A program made the translations under genes and the position numbers. The notes under the pieces are model-generated. The model worked only from the letters and a program-made list of their open reading frames with translations. It ran no database searches and was not told the origin of the DNA. DNA of 64,000 bases, taken from assembly GCA_012845835.1 (NCBI GenBank), contig JABAKD010000007.1, positions 10,870,665-10,934,664 on the forward strand, read 5' to 3'. Numbering within the stretch: the first letter of the stretch is position 1; each line of letters starts with the position of its first letter. Positions 33,214-43,534 of the stretch are shown in pieces. The DNA comes from Undaria pinnatifida. Lineage: Eukaryota; Sar; Phaeophyceae; Laminariales; Alariaceae.

Positions 33214-33275
33214 TCGTATCGATTGAGCAGAGTCAGTTGATGACTCGTATCGATTGAGCAGAGTCAGTTGATGAC
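33214..33275. repeat. 31-bp exact tandem duplication
   Basis: The unit tcgtatcgattgagcagagt plus cagttgatgac occurs twice in direct succession. Confidence 0.9.
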
Positions 33276-34225
33276 GGAGACATCCGAGGGTGTTGGACGG
33301 GCAGGCGGGGTAGCGACCACGGCACGACGTCTATCTAAGTTGTGTGCATAAATAGTAGAGGCCGAAAACTGACGCCGAAGAGGCAGTGGAGGGAGGGACC
33401 GTCATCATCATCAACGGATGGTAAAATAGGGAGGAGGTGGCCTTACCGGGGACGGGGGACACGAAGACAGCAGTTGCGACGAAGCGCGTGAGCACATTTC
33501 CTCTCCGACAAATGCAAAAGCCGAAGCTTCGACTTTGACGGTGGGAGTAGCCCAAAAAATGTCAGGAGTGGTAGCTCCTCTTGAAAGTGGTCTGCCTGCA
33601 TGTGCGCTCCGTTCCAGCAGAGTTTGGGTTTTGGGAATCACGTATGTATGTATGTATGTGTGAACGAGTCAGTTTGAGAATGTTTTTCAAGTATTTCATC
33701 TACAAAACAAACATGTCGTGCTTTTTTTCAAGAAAATATTTTTGCCAAAACCTCAACTCCATGTATGTTGGCATTGGGGTGGTCAACTTGGAATTATATG
33801 ATCGCTTTTGTGTGTTGACACTTCATACTTGCCTTTCTTTGCCGATTGATTTCAGCTGCTGCACCAAACAGATATCGTAGCAAAAACAAACTTGATGTTG
33901 GCATGTAACTAACAAATAACAACAAAAAAACAACCAAGACCAATTACATGATATGACAAAAAACAAACGCACGTACTGTACATACGGCATAGTCTAAATG
34001 AATCGCTTAGACAGCGTTTTGATGATGTACTGACATCAAGAAGGCTTCGAAACATGACACCCGTTCAGTTGGGGGGGAAGGAAAAAACAAATCGGCTGGC
34101 CGAGGGGGTGGGGGGGGTCGGTTTTGTTTTCGTGTGCCCTTGATTTAAACAGGTAGTTATGGCTATCTCTAGCCCGTAATGTAACACCTTGTTGATATTG
34201 CGCGTCCTCCTTGTTTGTTCTGCAG

Positions 34226-34569
34226 TGACCATCTCGTCTGGCAGCGAGAGCAGTACCTCCTACATCGCAGATGATACTCTCAGCGATGACAACTTGGAAA
34301 TTGGATCATACCTCTTGGACGACGACGGCGACGACGTCGATAACGACGACGGCGACGACGTCGATAACGACGACGGCGACGACGTCGATGACGACGACGA
34401 CGACGACGACGTTGATGACGACGACGACGACGTTGATGACGACGACGGGCTATTCGACGGTGGCGACCTTGATTATGGCAGCGTCGTCGAGGCAAGTTTG
34501 GTTTGCACTGTACATTTTCTATGGTTGAGAGCGTGGTGCTGTAGACTTTTGGATGACGTGTGTACCTAA
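34226..34569 (+). CDS. Acidic Asp-rich exon of gene 1
   Basis: A strong acceptor (cttgtttgttctgcag) starts this exon in phase 1, matching the donor at 31,503. Joined, the frame runs from the last CC into V-TISSGSESSTSYIADD, then an Asp tract with the repeat DDVDNDDG near residues 35-75 of the exon, then LFDGGDLDYGSVVE. It remains open to a stop at 34,569. An alternative is a GC-AG donor, GAG|gcaagt, at 34,492, after which the sequence loses its acidic character. Asp-rich tails often bind calcium or polysaccharides, but no function can be assigned. The array of GAC codons is prone to slippage, so its length may vary. Gene 2 has an Asp/Ser-rich exon in the same place. Confidence 0.6.
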
Positions 34570-34599
34570 GCACCTATACAGTGTGTATTATTCGCATTA

Positions 34600-34960
34600 A
34601 ACTGACACCTCCGCTCGTCTACGTCCAAAGCACACCCGGTGCCCGTGCTGATGCCTGATCATGTGGAGAGACCAGCTCTCTCTGTGGTCACAAACTGCGA
34701 GGCCGAGATTTGCCGATATATGCATTGCGTATACAGCAAGGTGATTCGGCATGCAAGGCCAACCGCAATGAACACGCGAGCTAGGAAAATAGACTAAATC
34801 TGCAAGCCATCCCACTCTAAACGGCAGAAAAAACAAACAAAAAGAAACCACACGCAAAAGAAGAGAGAAAATGGCAAAACGAAAACCGCCCAAGGGCATC
34901 AAAGCTCAGCAGACAGCAGTCAGCAGCTTTTGGTAGCAACCCAGCAGATGACGCCATCCA
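34600..34960 (-). repeat. Family-4 interspersed repeat, copy 5
   Basis: On the minus strand: ggcatgccgaatcacc, tttgtgaccacagagag, and the end block ggcatcagcacgggcaccgg followed by gtgtgctttgg. Confidence 0.55.
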
Positions 34961-35129
34961 ACCAACGTTGGCGCATAGTAACCATATTCAGTTTCGAATG
35001 ACCCTACTATAGGAGGACGATAATTGCGGCATGGTATATCACCCTCAACCTGCCCACTACTATCATCTGACGACAGCGCTACCAAATTTCGTTATCGTTG
35101 CCAAGGCATCGTACCAGACACGAGAGCGA

Positions 35130-35460
35130 AGCCTACATACAGCAGTATTTGCGTTTGGGCAGAAACAACATGTGCACGTATTCAAGTCGGTCGTCCCGGT
35201 GGCGTATCAGGTTATCGTTGAGCCTGGTATAGGTCAGTTTCGTCACGTACGTATAGGTTCGTGGAGACCTTCTTGTCCTCACATTTACATGCAGCAAGCA
35301 CGAGGGCGTGAGTCAGCAACACTCGATGATAAATCGACGGGCACTGGGATTCCTGAACCCCATGTGTGAAAAAAAAAAAGGAAAAACCGGGGGGAAGAAG
35401 GGACAACACCTGTGACCACGACTTGTCTAGAACCTGGACAGTAAAGGAGTTCGAATAAAA
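35130..35460 (+). repeat. Family-5 repeat, copy 2
   Basis: Matches copy 1 at 20.2-20.5 kb through ggcgtgagtcagcaacactc, gatgataaatcgacgggca, gacaacacctgtgaccacg and cttgtctagaacctgga. An A-rich tract sits near 35,368. The B-box-like word of copy 1 is not preserved. Confidence 0.5.
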
Positions 35461-35574
35461 AAGCATGCGCACACCTACACAGCTGTTAGCATGAACCTTT
35501 ACCTCGTGCATTAACAGCAGTGAACAAGGCCACGTTAAAGGCGTCACTTTTCGGGTCTGGTTTTTGCGGTAGCT

Positions 35575-35800
35575 TGGGGTCACTTGGTGCGAGTGTAACG
35601 CATTGTTTCTTTGAGGTTTTAAGCTTCCGTGCTGTATAATATTGTGCGAGATATGCATCCGCAATGGGATGGTAAGCCTCGCTGCTCACGGAAAAAAAAA
35701 CTAACGGTTTTGTGTGCTTGAGCACAGAGTCACTCGCGCGAGCGGTGAAAACCAGTTAGTGGAAATTGGGATACCACCGCCTACGGAAGCAAGCCTTTGT
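35575..35800. mobile_element. Family-2 palindromic repeat, copy 2
   Basis: Begins ggggtcacttggtgcgagtg, has gagtcactcgcgcgagcgg in the middle and ends attgggataccaccgcctac. Confidence 0.6.
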
Positions 35801-35804
35801 TTGG

Positions 35805-37010
35805 TTATATTGAAAGAAAAATTATATATTTCTGGTTCGTTCATTAATTAACACCGACTTCGTGGCAGGGATTTCCGCGAGGCTCTCCGCTCGCCACGTA
35901 CTGTATGCAGTGTCCAGGAAAATGCACTATCATCATAGCTATTCATAAGGTCTCCAGCGCGCACGCCTTACAAAGAAGACAAGTATTGAAGTCGGTGGGA
36001 TTCGAACCCAAACACTGATGATAGTTACTATTAATAGAGCACCATCCACAATATAGACAACGAACACAGATATGTTAGTTGCATAGAGGTAGCAGTGGTA
36101 GGTGTTTGCTATACGCGTGGAGCTATATCTAGGCTTTAGGTCCCGTAAAAGTAGGTGTTTGCTATACGCGTGAAGCTACATCTAGGCGATGGTGCGGGCA
36201 ACCATATATAACAACCATATATGTATATATATGATCAATGACCCTTTCACTCATGCCGGTCGTCACTGTCCTCTGGTGCATATCCTCCAACCAATGCCGT
36301 TGGACAGTAGTTCGATCTGGCGTTCGAATCTCACGTGGGCCGGATTTTGAATTTATCTGTTGAAGTAGTGAACGAAATGAATCAAATGAGCGCTGACATA
36401 CAGCATCGGGAGCGGCAGTCGACACGGCTATCAGCTAGTGAAACAAGGCCATACAAGCTCGTTTTGACTACATGTCGTCATGACGAATGGGAGGTTCTTT
36501 AAATCTTTAGCATGTCCGAGAAACAACGCAGGGTCTGCGTTGTGGCGCATTCTGCCTGTATGTAGTATTCTATTTCGTGTCTTGGTGGCACCCGTGCTTA
36601 TTGTTTTTCTCGGGCGCATACTAGTACCCGGGCACCCCGAGATGATTCATCTCAACCAAACACACCCTTGGATGAAGGAAACGTCCAACCTAAATCGAAG
36701 TTGCAATCGCCTAAACCCACGCACAGCAGCGGACATCTATCTGTAGCATGAAAGTGCTCATTACCTAGGTGATGTAGTTTCTTCCTGCTACGGGCACGTT
36801 TTCGGGAAGTTCTGCGTACCACGTTAACCTCAGCGCAATTCCTCTGAAACAAACGTTTTCACTCATCCCTTCGAGTATCGATTGGGGGTCCTGCACATCT
36901 GAGTAGGCTGAGATTCAATTCACGGCACCGATTCAAGACACCGATTTGAGACAAAATACAGATGAGAGGCAGACGATATCTTGCGCGTTTTGACCACCCC
37001 ACCCCTCTCT
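35805..37010. other. Unassigned; contains T-arm-like words
   Basis: Minus-strand gggttcgaatcccacc (near 36,010) and plus-strand gcgttcgaatctcacg (near 36,322) look like tRNA T-arms or pol III B boxes, but full tRNA folds are not evident. They may be remnants of tRNA-derived repeats. No gene was recognised. Confidence 0.3.
36098..36190. repeat. 53-bp tandem duplication
   Basis: gtaggtgtttgctatacgcg plus tg(g/a)agcta(t/c)atctaggc occurs at 36,098 and again at 36,151. Confidence 0.85.
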
Positions 37011-37135
37011 CTCCACCCTTGGCGATTTCACCTAATCATACTCACCGCACGCATTGACGACCCCATCCCCCCCCCCCCCCCCTCCCCCTCCTGTCACCCT
37101 TGACAATTTCAACCCGATCATGCTCACCGCACGAT
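37011..37135. repeat. Duplicated pyrimidine-rich segment with C-tract
   Basis: Two related ~40-bp segments (cacccttggcgatttcacc... and cacccttgacaatttcaacc..., both ending ctcaccgcacg) flank a run of C at 37,067-37,089, directly before the acceptor of the cysteine-rich exon. The second may supply its branch point and pyrimidine tract. Confidence 0.7.
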
Positions 37136-37137
37136 AG

Positions 37138-37348
37138 GGTCCTCACTGTAACTCCATCGGCTGCTCAGCGGGATACACTCCGATCGAAGACGCCCAAACA
37201 ACAGTGTGCGATGGCGATACGTGTTCGGAGTCCCAGTGCTGCGAAGCGTTCTGCTCGTACCACGCGTGCCCCGACAACTACACCCCCATCATGGATGCTT
37301 CCATGACATTGTGCAACGACTCCGGCTGTACCGACGCCTTGTGCTGCG
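37138..37348 (+). CDS. Cysteine-rich exon of gene 2 (paralogue of gene 1)
   Basis: The acceptor cacgatag overlaps an in-frame stop, which fixes the start at 37,138 in phase 0. The frame gives HCNSIGCSAGYTPIEDAQ ... CSESQCCEAF and CSYHACPDNYTPIMDASMT ... CTDALCC, two six-cysteine repeats with the same spacing as gene 1. The exon ends tgctgcG|gtgagaa in phase 1 and joins the acceptor at 38,894 in matching phase. Gene 1 and gene 2 lie 5.8 kb apart in the same orientation, consistent with tandem duplication. The protein is probably secreted, given the paired cysteines. The function is unknown, and the first exon was not identified. Confidence 0.7.
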
Positions 37349-37609
37349 GTGAGAAAAACGTCTTTCAGGAGATCGCTTGGCCAAGAAGTTGTATACCTCT
37401 ATCGTGTAGCACGTGTCACACTTCGCAGCCCACTCTTGTTTTGAGGACAAACCTATGTCGACAACAAAGTAAAGAGCAATATTATGTTTCCGATTGTAGG
37501 AGACAATTTGCAACTTGTTTAGCCCCTCAACAGCAGCGTTCTTGGAAATTCAGCATACCAAGGATAGGCTAGAGAGGCGGTCATTTTTGGCGTTTTTTTT
37601 TTTCGCATG

Positions 37610-37860
37610 GGTCACGGTCACTCGCGGGAGTGACCTCTTTCTTCCTTTTTGCCGTCTTGCAACTTTGGGGCTGTTTTAACTTTGCGACATCATGAACCGG
37701 CAACGGAATGATTGACGCTACGCTGCGCTGAGCAGATGACCTCAACTGGTTTGCGTCGGTGAGGTTCGTACAGAGTAGCTGTGGTGCGAGCGACTCAAAC
37801 CCCGTCGTGAAAAACGGGGGACTCCCTATACCGCAACCTTGGCCATCTCGCAGCCCTTGT
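37610..37860. mobile_element. Family-2 palindromic repeat, copy 3
   Basis: Starts ggtcactcgcgggagtgacc, a perfect hairpin core, and ends with tggtgcgagcgactcaaacc and actccctataccgcaacctt. Confidence 0.7.
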
Positions 37861-37879
37861 GGGGAGAAAAACTACTGCC

Positions 37880-38060
37880 CGACTTCAACTTGGGAGCTTA
37901 CGACCTTTCCCTCAGACTGATTTGGAGAAAAAATAAAGCTTGTACCAGATGAAAAATTTTGTTGCTCGAGTAAAAAACGAGAATCATGAAAAAAAAATGA
38001 CCGATTTCCGACGATTTTGTGTTGAGGAGTCCTGTCATTCAGAAAAAAAAATGGCCAGGG
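37880..38060 (+). mobile_element. Family-1 element, inner part
   Basis: Contains gagcttacgacctttccctc, gatttggagaaaaaa, gatgaaaaattttgttg, cgacgattttgtgttgagga and gtcctgtcattcag; both termini are lost. It abuts the family-2 copy. Confidence 0.6.
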
Positions 38061-38893
38061 CGAGCACACTAAACGAGAAACGGAGCCACATTCCTACAAA
38101 GGTCTCAGCAACGAAACAAAAATCGTCGCGTGTGTTGTGATGAATATATTACTGCGCGAGTGAAGAAAATCATGTTCTTCTTTTGACAACTTTATATTCT
38201 TGGTTTTAGAACCAACCCCTGTCTGGCTTGAAAACAAAACGTGTGGAAAATATTATCAACCTTTCTTTCGTGCTCCCGTGCAATGGTTGAGCTCATTACC
38301 CCCAAAATCTCTTGCATGTCAGGCTTGTCTTGCGACATCATAATGTTGATACCAAGGCGGTGGGATATTTGTTCGTAGGATTTTCGCGCCAGTTGTTACC
38401 ATACAAGAGTTATCGCCGGTACGATGGAGGTGTTGAGCTGAGGGGAGAAGCTTGCGGCAAAAGTTGGCCCACCTTTGCCGCGGCAGGTGTAGCCGACAAT
38501 CACCCATGAAAACATTCGGGGAAAGTCAGAGAAAGTCCTAGACGCGAACACCAACCCCCCACGGGAAGCGTCACACACCCTTCTGTGTCTCCTCTCACGT
38601 TGCGGCTTGACGTTGATCTTATCGACCTGTTGCCCTTGCCCCACGCTTCCTTGCCAGTGCATTGTCAAGGCCGTCCTGTGTGCCCGCCATATATATTGAA
38701 AAGCCTAGCCTCGATGTCTTTCAAACGCGGCGATTGCTACTCCTTCTCACACGCGTGCGCGTAAGATGATCAATCTACTGTACACGTCCAGCTTCGCTAC
38801 CGATAGCCCGAAGACGGATGACTTTGCTGTTTTTCGGACGGACTTTGATCTATGTTCGATTTTTGCGCTTCCTTCTATATGCTCGTTACACAG

Positions 38894-39078
38894 AATCAGG
38901 GGACGAAGTGATTGATTCGGCCATCCTAGGCATCGACGACTCCTACGGCCTCTCCGGTGGTTTAATATCCACGCTCGAGGACAATGATGACCCCTCCTAC
39001 TCCTACAGCCTCTCGGCCGGTTTAGGATCCACGCCTGAGGACAACGATGACTCCTCCTACTCCTTCGATTTCGACTAA
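38894..39078 (+). CDS. Acidic Ser/Asp-rich terminal exon of gene 2
   Basis: The acceptor ctcgttacacag starts this exon in phase 1. With the G from 37,348 it reads E-SGDEVIDSAILGIDD and ends at a stop at 39,076-39,078. Two ~20-residue repeats follow: SYGLSGGLISTLEDND and SYSLSAGLGSTPEDND, closing with DSSYSFDFD. The charge and composition parallel the Asp-rich exon of gene 1, supporting a shared design of cysteine-rich head and acidic tail. No transmembrane segment or known domain is present. A family-2 element lies ~170 bp downstream. The reading is clean, without stops, but short. Confidence 0.65.
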
Positions 39079-39239
39079 TGTGCGATTGTCACGACGACAA
39101 TGACTTGGGCTGCTTGTACACCGCCAGCTACACCGCCCTTCTTGCGCCTGGTGCAACCGCCAGTCGTATGATAAGAGTGGACATGACACCCGAGGCAAAA
39201 CCATGGCGACCAAAGTGGGGTTAGTCTTGTTTTTCCTCA

Positions 39240-39480
39240 ACGGCTAGGCCTTACCGGCGCAAGTGACCTCCCCGTTCTGTTGCGATCTCACGTTTTGGTG
39301 TTGTTTTAGCTCAAGAGATGTTAATCAGGAATGGAACCGTAAGCCAGGCTGCGTAAACAGTTCACCTACCCAAAGTATTTTTTGTCCGCGAGGCATTTTA
39401 GGATTAACTCGTGCGAGTGGTTAAAAGCCAATGGTGGAATTGGGGTATACCAAAATACCGTCGTAACATCCCCCCCACCG
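39240..39480. mobile_element. Family-2 palindromic repeat, copy 4
   Basis: Begins ccggcgcaagtgacctcccc, contains tctcacgttttggtgttgtt, ggattaactcgtgcgagtgg and ggaattggggtatacc. Confidence 0.6.
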
Positions 39481-39484
39481 TGTG

Positions 39485-40970
39485 TTGACGGGGCATGGGG
39501 GTGTAGGTACCAATGCAACAGATATCGCGCGTGAAGACGCGGATGCCGGTTGAAAGGTTAGGCCGTGACACCGGCGGTGTCACGGATGCGACACAGCCAG
39601 CTGGTCTTGGTAAAAAGAGGTATCGCCCCTCTTGCGTGGAAAACAACACGGCACGCTAAATGCTTCTCCATTCAGTTTCTCACCGGTTCGCCCTTGTGGG
39701 AGTAGACATCGCGACGGGGATGGGCGGACATGTCGAGGCTGCTTGAGTAGAATACGAGTCAGGCGTTTTCACGCCGGCCATGTAGGCCTAGTTGGCCGTT
39801 GTATAACAGGTGCCACATTAAATATATAGATGAAGTGCATAAGGTTCACTGTATTGTAGGCGGGAATACCATATATGTATTTTGTTCCGATCATTTCACA
39901 TGAACAACGATAAACCTGTTCATGCGATGTTTGCCGTATATCTCGCAGTATAATTCAGGTGTGTTGGAGGGTGTTCTATCGTGTTGGATTTTGTTTTTGG
40001 TCTCGACATAGTGTTGTCGCTCATGCTATTTGCTTTAGTGGTCGTTTTGTCGACGGAGTTATCTTCACGTTTTTCATGGGCGGTTGTTACCTTGGTATAC
40101 CCAAACCGTGAACTCAAGCGGGTAGGTTAGTCGTCTCGTCTCAGACCTCTGTTGCGTAGACTATTCAATTTTATCAGCTACCGTCTGACCAAGTTTGGAT
40201 TCGTTTGATCTACCCATTGACCCAGTTCACCCCCCGTTGTTGCTATTACGTCTAATGACTGCGTTTGGCGGACAACACGTCTGTAGCTCAGTCACGGCAC
40301 AGCATGGCTCAAACCTTGGGCCTCAGCATACAATACCGACTACAGCCTGGGCCATGGGGTGCCGCGCGGGCTCACCGTGGTAACGTTGGAAAAATGCTAA
40401 TAATGTCTTGATGAAACCTAAATGTTGCTCAGACTCCATCCCGGCATACCTTGTACATGGTATACCTGCCGAGGCAAAACGCCCGATGACGACAAAATAT
40501 GCAATACAGACTATGGATTGCCTGATCGTTGTAGTAGTTCATATATGCTTGCCTGACTTGAGATTGACCCCGGTTGTCTGGTGCAACTAAGTGGGGGTCC
40601 TTTCGGAGTACCCGGGTACGATGAGAGTACGCATATATTGAGAAAACGGGTATCGTTAACGTCGCAGCGCCGTCGTAGCTGAGCGGGGTTCTTGCAGACG
40701 GCGTGGAGATAACGTTGTGTGGAATAAATGCCAGAGGATGCCTGCGGAGTGGGTAAGGACAGCAATATTGGTAAACATGTGGAAGGAGATGCTTACATAG
40801 TGGGTGGGGATAATACCACCGTGTAGCATCAAATAGGGAGTGCAATATATATCACGACAAGGGCGTTGGTGGGGGCTTGTTTCACGTCGCCAAGAACAAG
40901 CCTAATCCAACGGAGAAGAGACGGTGTCAGCATTCATTTGTCGAGTTCACGAGGGGTCTACATAACTACG
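39485..40970. other. No recognised gene
   Basis: Overlapping 60- to 138-codon frames, none with recognisable motifs. Confidence 0.3.
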
Positions 40971-40974
40971 TTTT

Positions 40975-41080
40975 TGTACCTTTTTTTTGTTGCCCATTCT
41001 CACACTGTCTTTGACTTTATATTTCTTACTCCCTAGAAATTACTCAGATATCAAGTCGGCTCTCCTCCCTCTTCCCGACT
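40975..41080 (+). repeat. Family-6 repeat, copy 4
   Basis: T-rich run, then ttctcacactgtctttgac and ccctagaaattactcagata, a diverged match to the other copies. Confidence 0.3.
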
Positions 41081-42635
41081 ACCGTGCGTGCCCACTTTTT
41101 TATCGTGACAAGACTTCGGCACTTTCTCCGATCGTTGACCTGGGCCGGTTAGGGCTTACCCACGTCATTAAGCTCACTCAGGAGTTGGTCTCTGTAAAAT
41201 ACACGTGTACTCGTACCCAGATTGGAACCCCTGACTCCAAACCTAGTTGGCGTTCGAGATGTTCATCACAAGGCCAGAGGGGCGACCTATGCACTGGTAC
41301 GTGGTTCATGCAGGAATACTATTGACATGCGCCCAGTGAGTTTGTTCACTTACGAAGCGGGGTGTTCGCAGAGTGCGTGTAGGCACTGGTTTGGACAAAT
41401 GACCACCCAACAAGTTTGTTCAACTTTGCTCGCCTTACATAAAGAATCTCAACCCAAATTCACCTAATTCGAGAAGGCAAACAAAACATGTTGAAGTGTA
41501 CGCAGTGTACGAACCAACCTTTTGTCGTGACCCGTGTTCGTTACGAACATGTCGACTGCAGCACAGACCTATCGAGGTCCATTCCTGATGTGCGTCATGC
41601 TGGCCTTGAAAAGCATAGTCACGTCTTGCATTAGCTTGCTGCTGTTGGAGACGATATTTAGGCGTGGTTGCCCTTCACGCAAGAATGTTTTGCTAGGGAT
41701 GTGTATGATAGTAGGTGCAGATGGAGCAATCAACGAAGCACGGACCACTTGTGCAACAACAACAAACACACTGTTCGAATTGGTTCTTTTTTAGTTGGTA
41801 ATATGCCATAAGAAAAAGAGAGGAAGTAACGTTGTCGAGAGAATGCTTTTGCGTGATCGGAGATCAAACTAGGACATATCACCCAGCCTGGAATTTCAAG
41901 GAAGCGCACGGTATTGCATTCAGGTTGTCGCGCTTGTCGCGCTGAACGAATGGCCGCCACGAAAATATGTTTGCCTTCATTATGGAAACCTAGATGATCG
42001 GCAAAAGGCTGTTATACTGGCCTGCTGGTTATGCTGCAGCATATCAACCTGGCACTTATCGTGGTAGGATAGACACCCGGCAACAACACGAAAATGCTGA
42101 CGCAGGCAAGTGAGTAATGTACGACGTACACATTTTAAAGGAGGACAAAATAGGCAATTTCGCCGAATATTGTTTACCTGCTGTCTAGACCCAAGATACC
42201 AGGTTCACTCGATGGTATTGAAAGCGTGTCGACAAAATTGGTTTGGACGTGAAGATGTATACTCCAACGCGCTCCCTTGATGATGCGGAGTCAGAAACAG
42301 CGGGAACCAGGTGTAATCCAATACTGTACTCAGTAAAAAACGTACTACTGGAACAAAGTATTCAGGCATGCGCATTAACAGCGGCAGTATGGGTATGGCA
42401 TTTCTGAACATAATTCTGGTGTTATGAAAAATGGACAAGCACTTATGAACGAAGACCTAACGGGCCTTCTTTTCGTTGAACACCCCTTCTTACTTGCGAG
42501 CCTGTGTTGAACGAACGAAAACAACCAATACATCGGGGAATGATTTTCCAGTTCACCCAAAACACGCACGTTTTGAGGTGATATATATGTACGACCTATA
42601 TCCCTAATGATGACACACAACCCGTAATACGCGCG
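41080..42635. other. No recognised gene
   Basis: Short frames only; nothing recognised on either strand. Confidence 0.3.
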
Positions 42636-42639
42636 ATCG

Positions 42640-42705
42640 GAGTATCACACACAGCTGGCAAAGATGAGGATCGACAAAATATTCGATCTCACAGCTGGAG
42701 TGTGT
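42640..42705 (-). repeat. Family-7 short conserved repeat, copy 4
   Basis: On the minus strand: cactccagctgtgagatcga, then atattttgtcgatcctcatc and tttgccagctgtgtgtgata. Here the two agctgtg words are in clear symmetrical positions. Confidence 0.55.
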
Positions 42706-42779
42706 TATATTTTATATATTATGTACGTACGTACTCCATGGAACTCTGCTAATTACAATAAAAACACTCCCACAAACGT

Positions 42780-43040
42780 TACTCGTGTTGCCTCTTCGTT
42801 GAACAAGAAGTCGTATACTTGCTAGCAAGGCAAAATGAACCATCTGGTTCACGTTGTGTTGACACCATGTTGCTCGATCTCCTTCTCCGCACAGTCTTTC
42901 GACCACGACAAGCGATCGCCTGAGCCGTCGCCACGGCCCATGCACGGAAGTTCGAATTTGAGGCATACGATGGCCGATAAATGGAGGTCACCTGGTACAC
43001 AGGGTACTTCGGTTTGATCTCGTTTTTGCTCGAATTGTAC
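42780..43040 (-). other. Unrecognised open stretch next to a tandem duplication
   Basis: A minus-strand frame 43,084-42,779 (101 codons) begins in the tandem unit and reads KLPGKIYDSCSAFIAFVGTA just upstream of its Met. It has no known motif and may be a relic of a mobile element. Confidence 0.25.
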
Positions 43041-43530
43041 AAACGCCTGCTCGCAGTCCCAATCGGCTTGGCCGCGGTTCCCACGAACGCGATGAAAGCG
43101 GAACAGCTGTCATAGATCTTACCCGGTAGCTTCTTCAGCCGATGAGGTCAATAGAGTGCTCTTCCACAAGCAGACGGTGGCCAGCACGGGGCAGATGCTT
43201 TTGTCTGGCCGCATTATGGGAAACGCTGGTGCTGGAACCGACGAGCACACGGCATCCAAGGGTGTTCATGGGTTTCGAATTGTAGGACCGGCTGCTCGTA
43301 GTCCCCATCGGCTTGGCCGCGGTTCCCACGAACGCGATAAATGCGGAACAGCTGTCATAGATCTTACCCAGTAGCTTCTCCAGCAGATGAGGTCAATAGA
43401 GTTCTCTTCCGCAAGCAGACGGTGGCCAGTACTGGGTAGGTGCTGTTGGCTGGCCGCATTAAGGGACCACTGGTGCTGGAACCGACGAGAACACGGCATC
43501 CAAGGGTGTTCATGGGTTTTGACCCAACGC
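43040..43530. repeat. Tandem duplication of 244 bp
   Basis: Two units contain catcggcttggccgcggttc, ccacgaacgcgat, gcggaacagctgtcatagat, cagacggtggccag and ggcatccaagggtgttcatg in the same order; about 90% alike by eye. Confidence 0.88.
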
Positions 43531-43534
43531 GTCA

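Larger units (their letters stand above)
31504..34225 (+). other. Proposed intron of gene 1
   Basis: Begins gtaagaaa and ends with a pyrimidine-rich tract and gtttgttctgcag. It holds a family-1 element region and several tandem duplications listed separately, and poly-T tracts near 33.07 and 33.11 kb. From 33.28 to 34.2 kb nothing else was recognised. Confidence 0.5.
37349..38893 (+). other. Proposed intron of gene 2
   Basis: Begins gtgagaaa and ends cttccttctatatgctcgttacacag. It carries a family-2 element and a family-1 fragment, each listed. A plus-strand frame at 38,818-38,893 that continues into the next exon is best read as intron. Confidence 0.5.

Noticed and set aside
34271-34573. 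Poly-Thr and poly-Arg frames overlapping the Asp-rich exon
   Set aside because: They are shadow frames of the GAC-rich tract; the Asp frame has splice-compatible phase.
35990-36070. Minus-strand tRNA gene suggested by gggttcgaatcccacc
   Set aside because: The T-arm looks good, but no convincing D-arm, anticodon arm or acceptor pairing could be made.
36290-36345. Second tRNA-like T-arm (gcgttcgaatctcacg)
   Set aside because: The stem does not pair well and the rest of the cloverleaf is absent.
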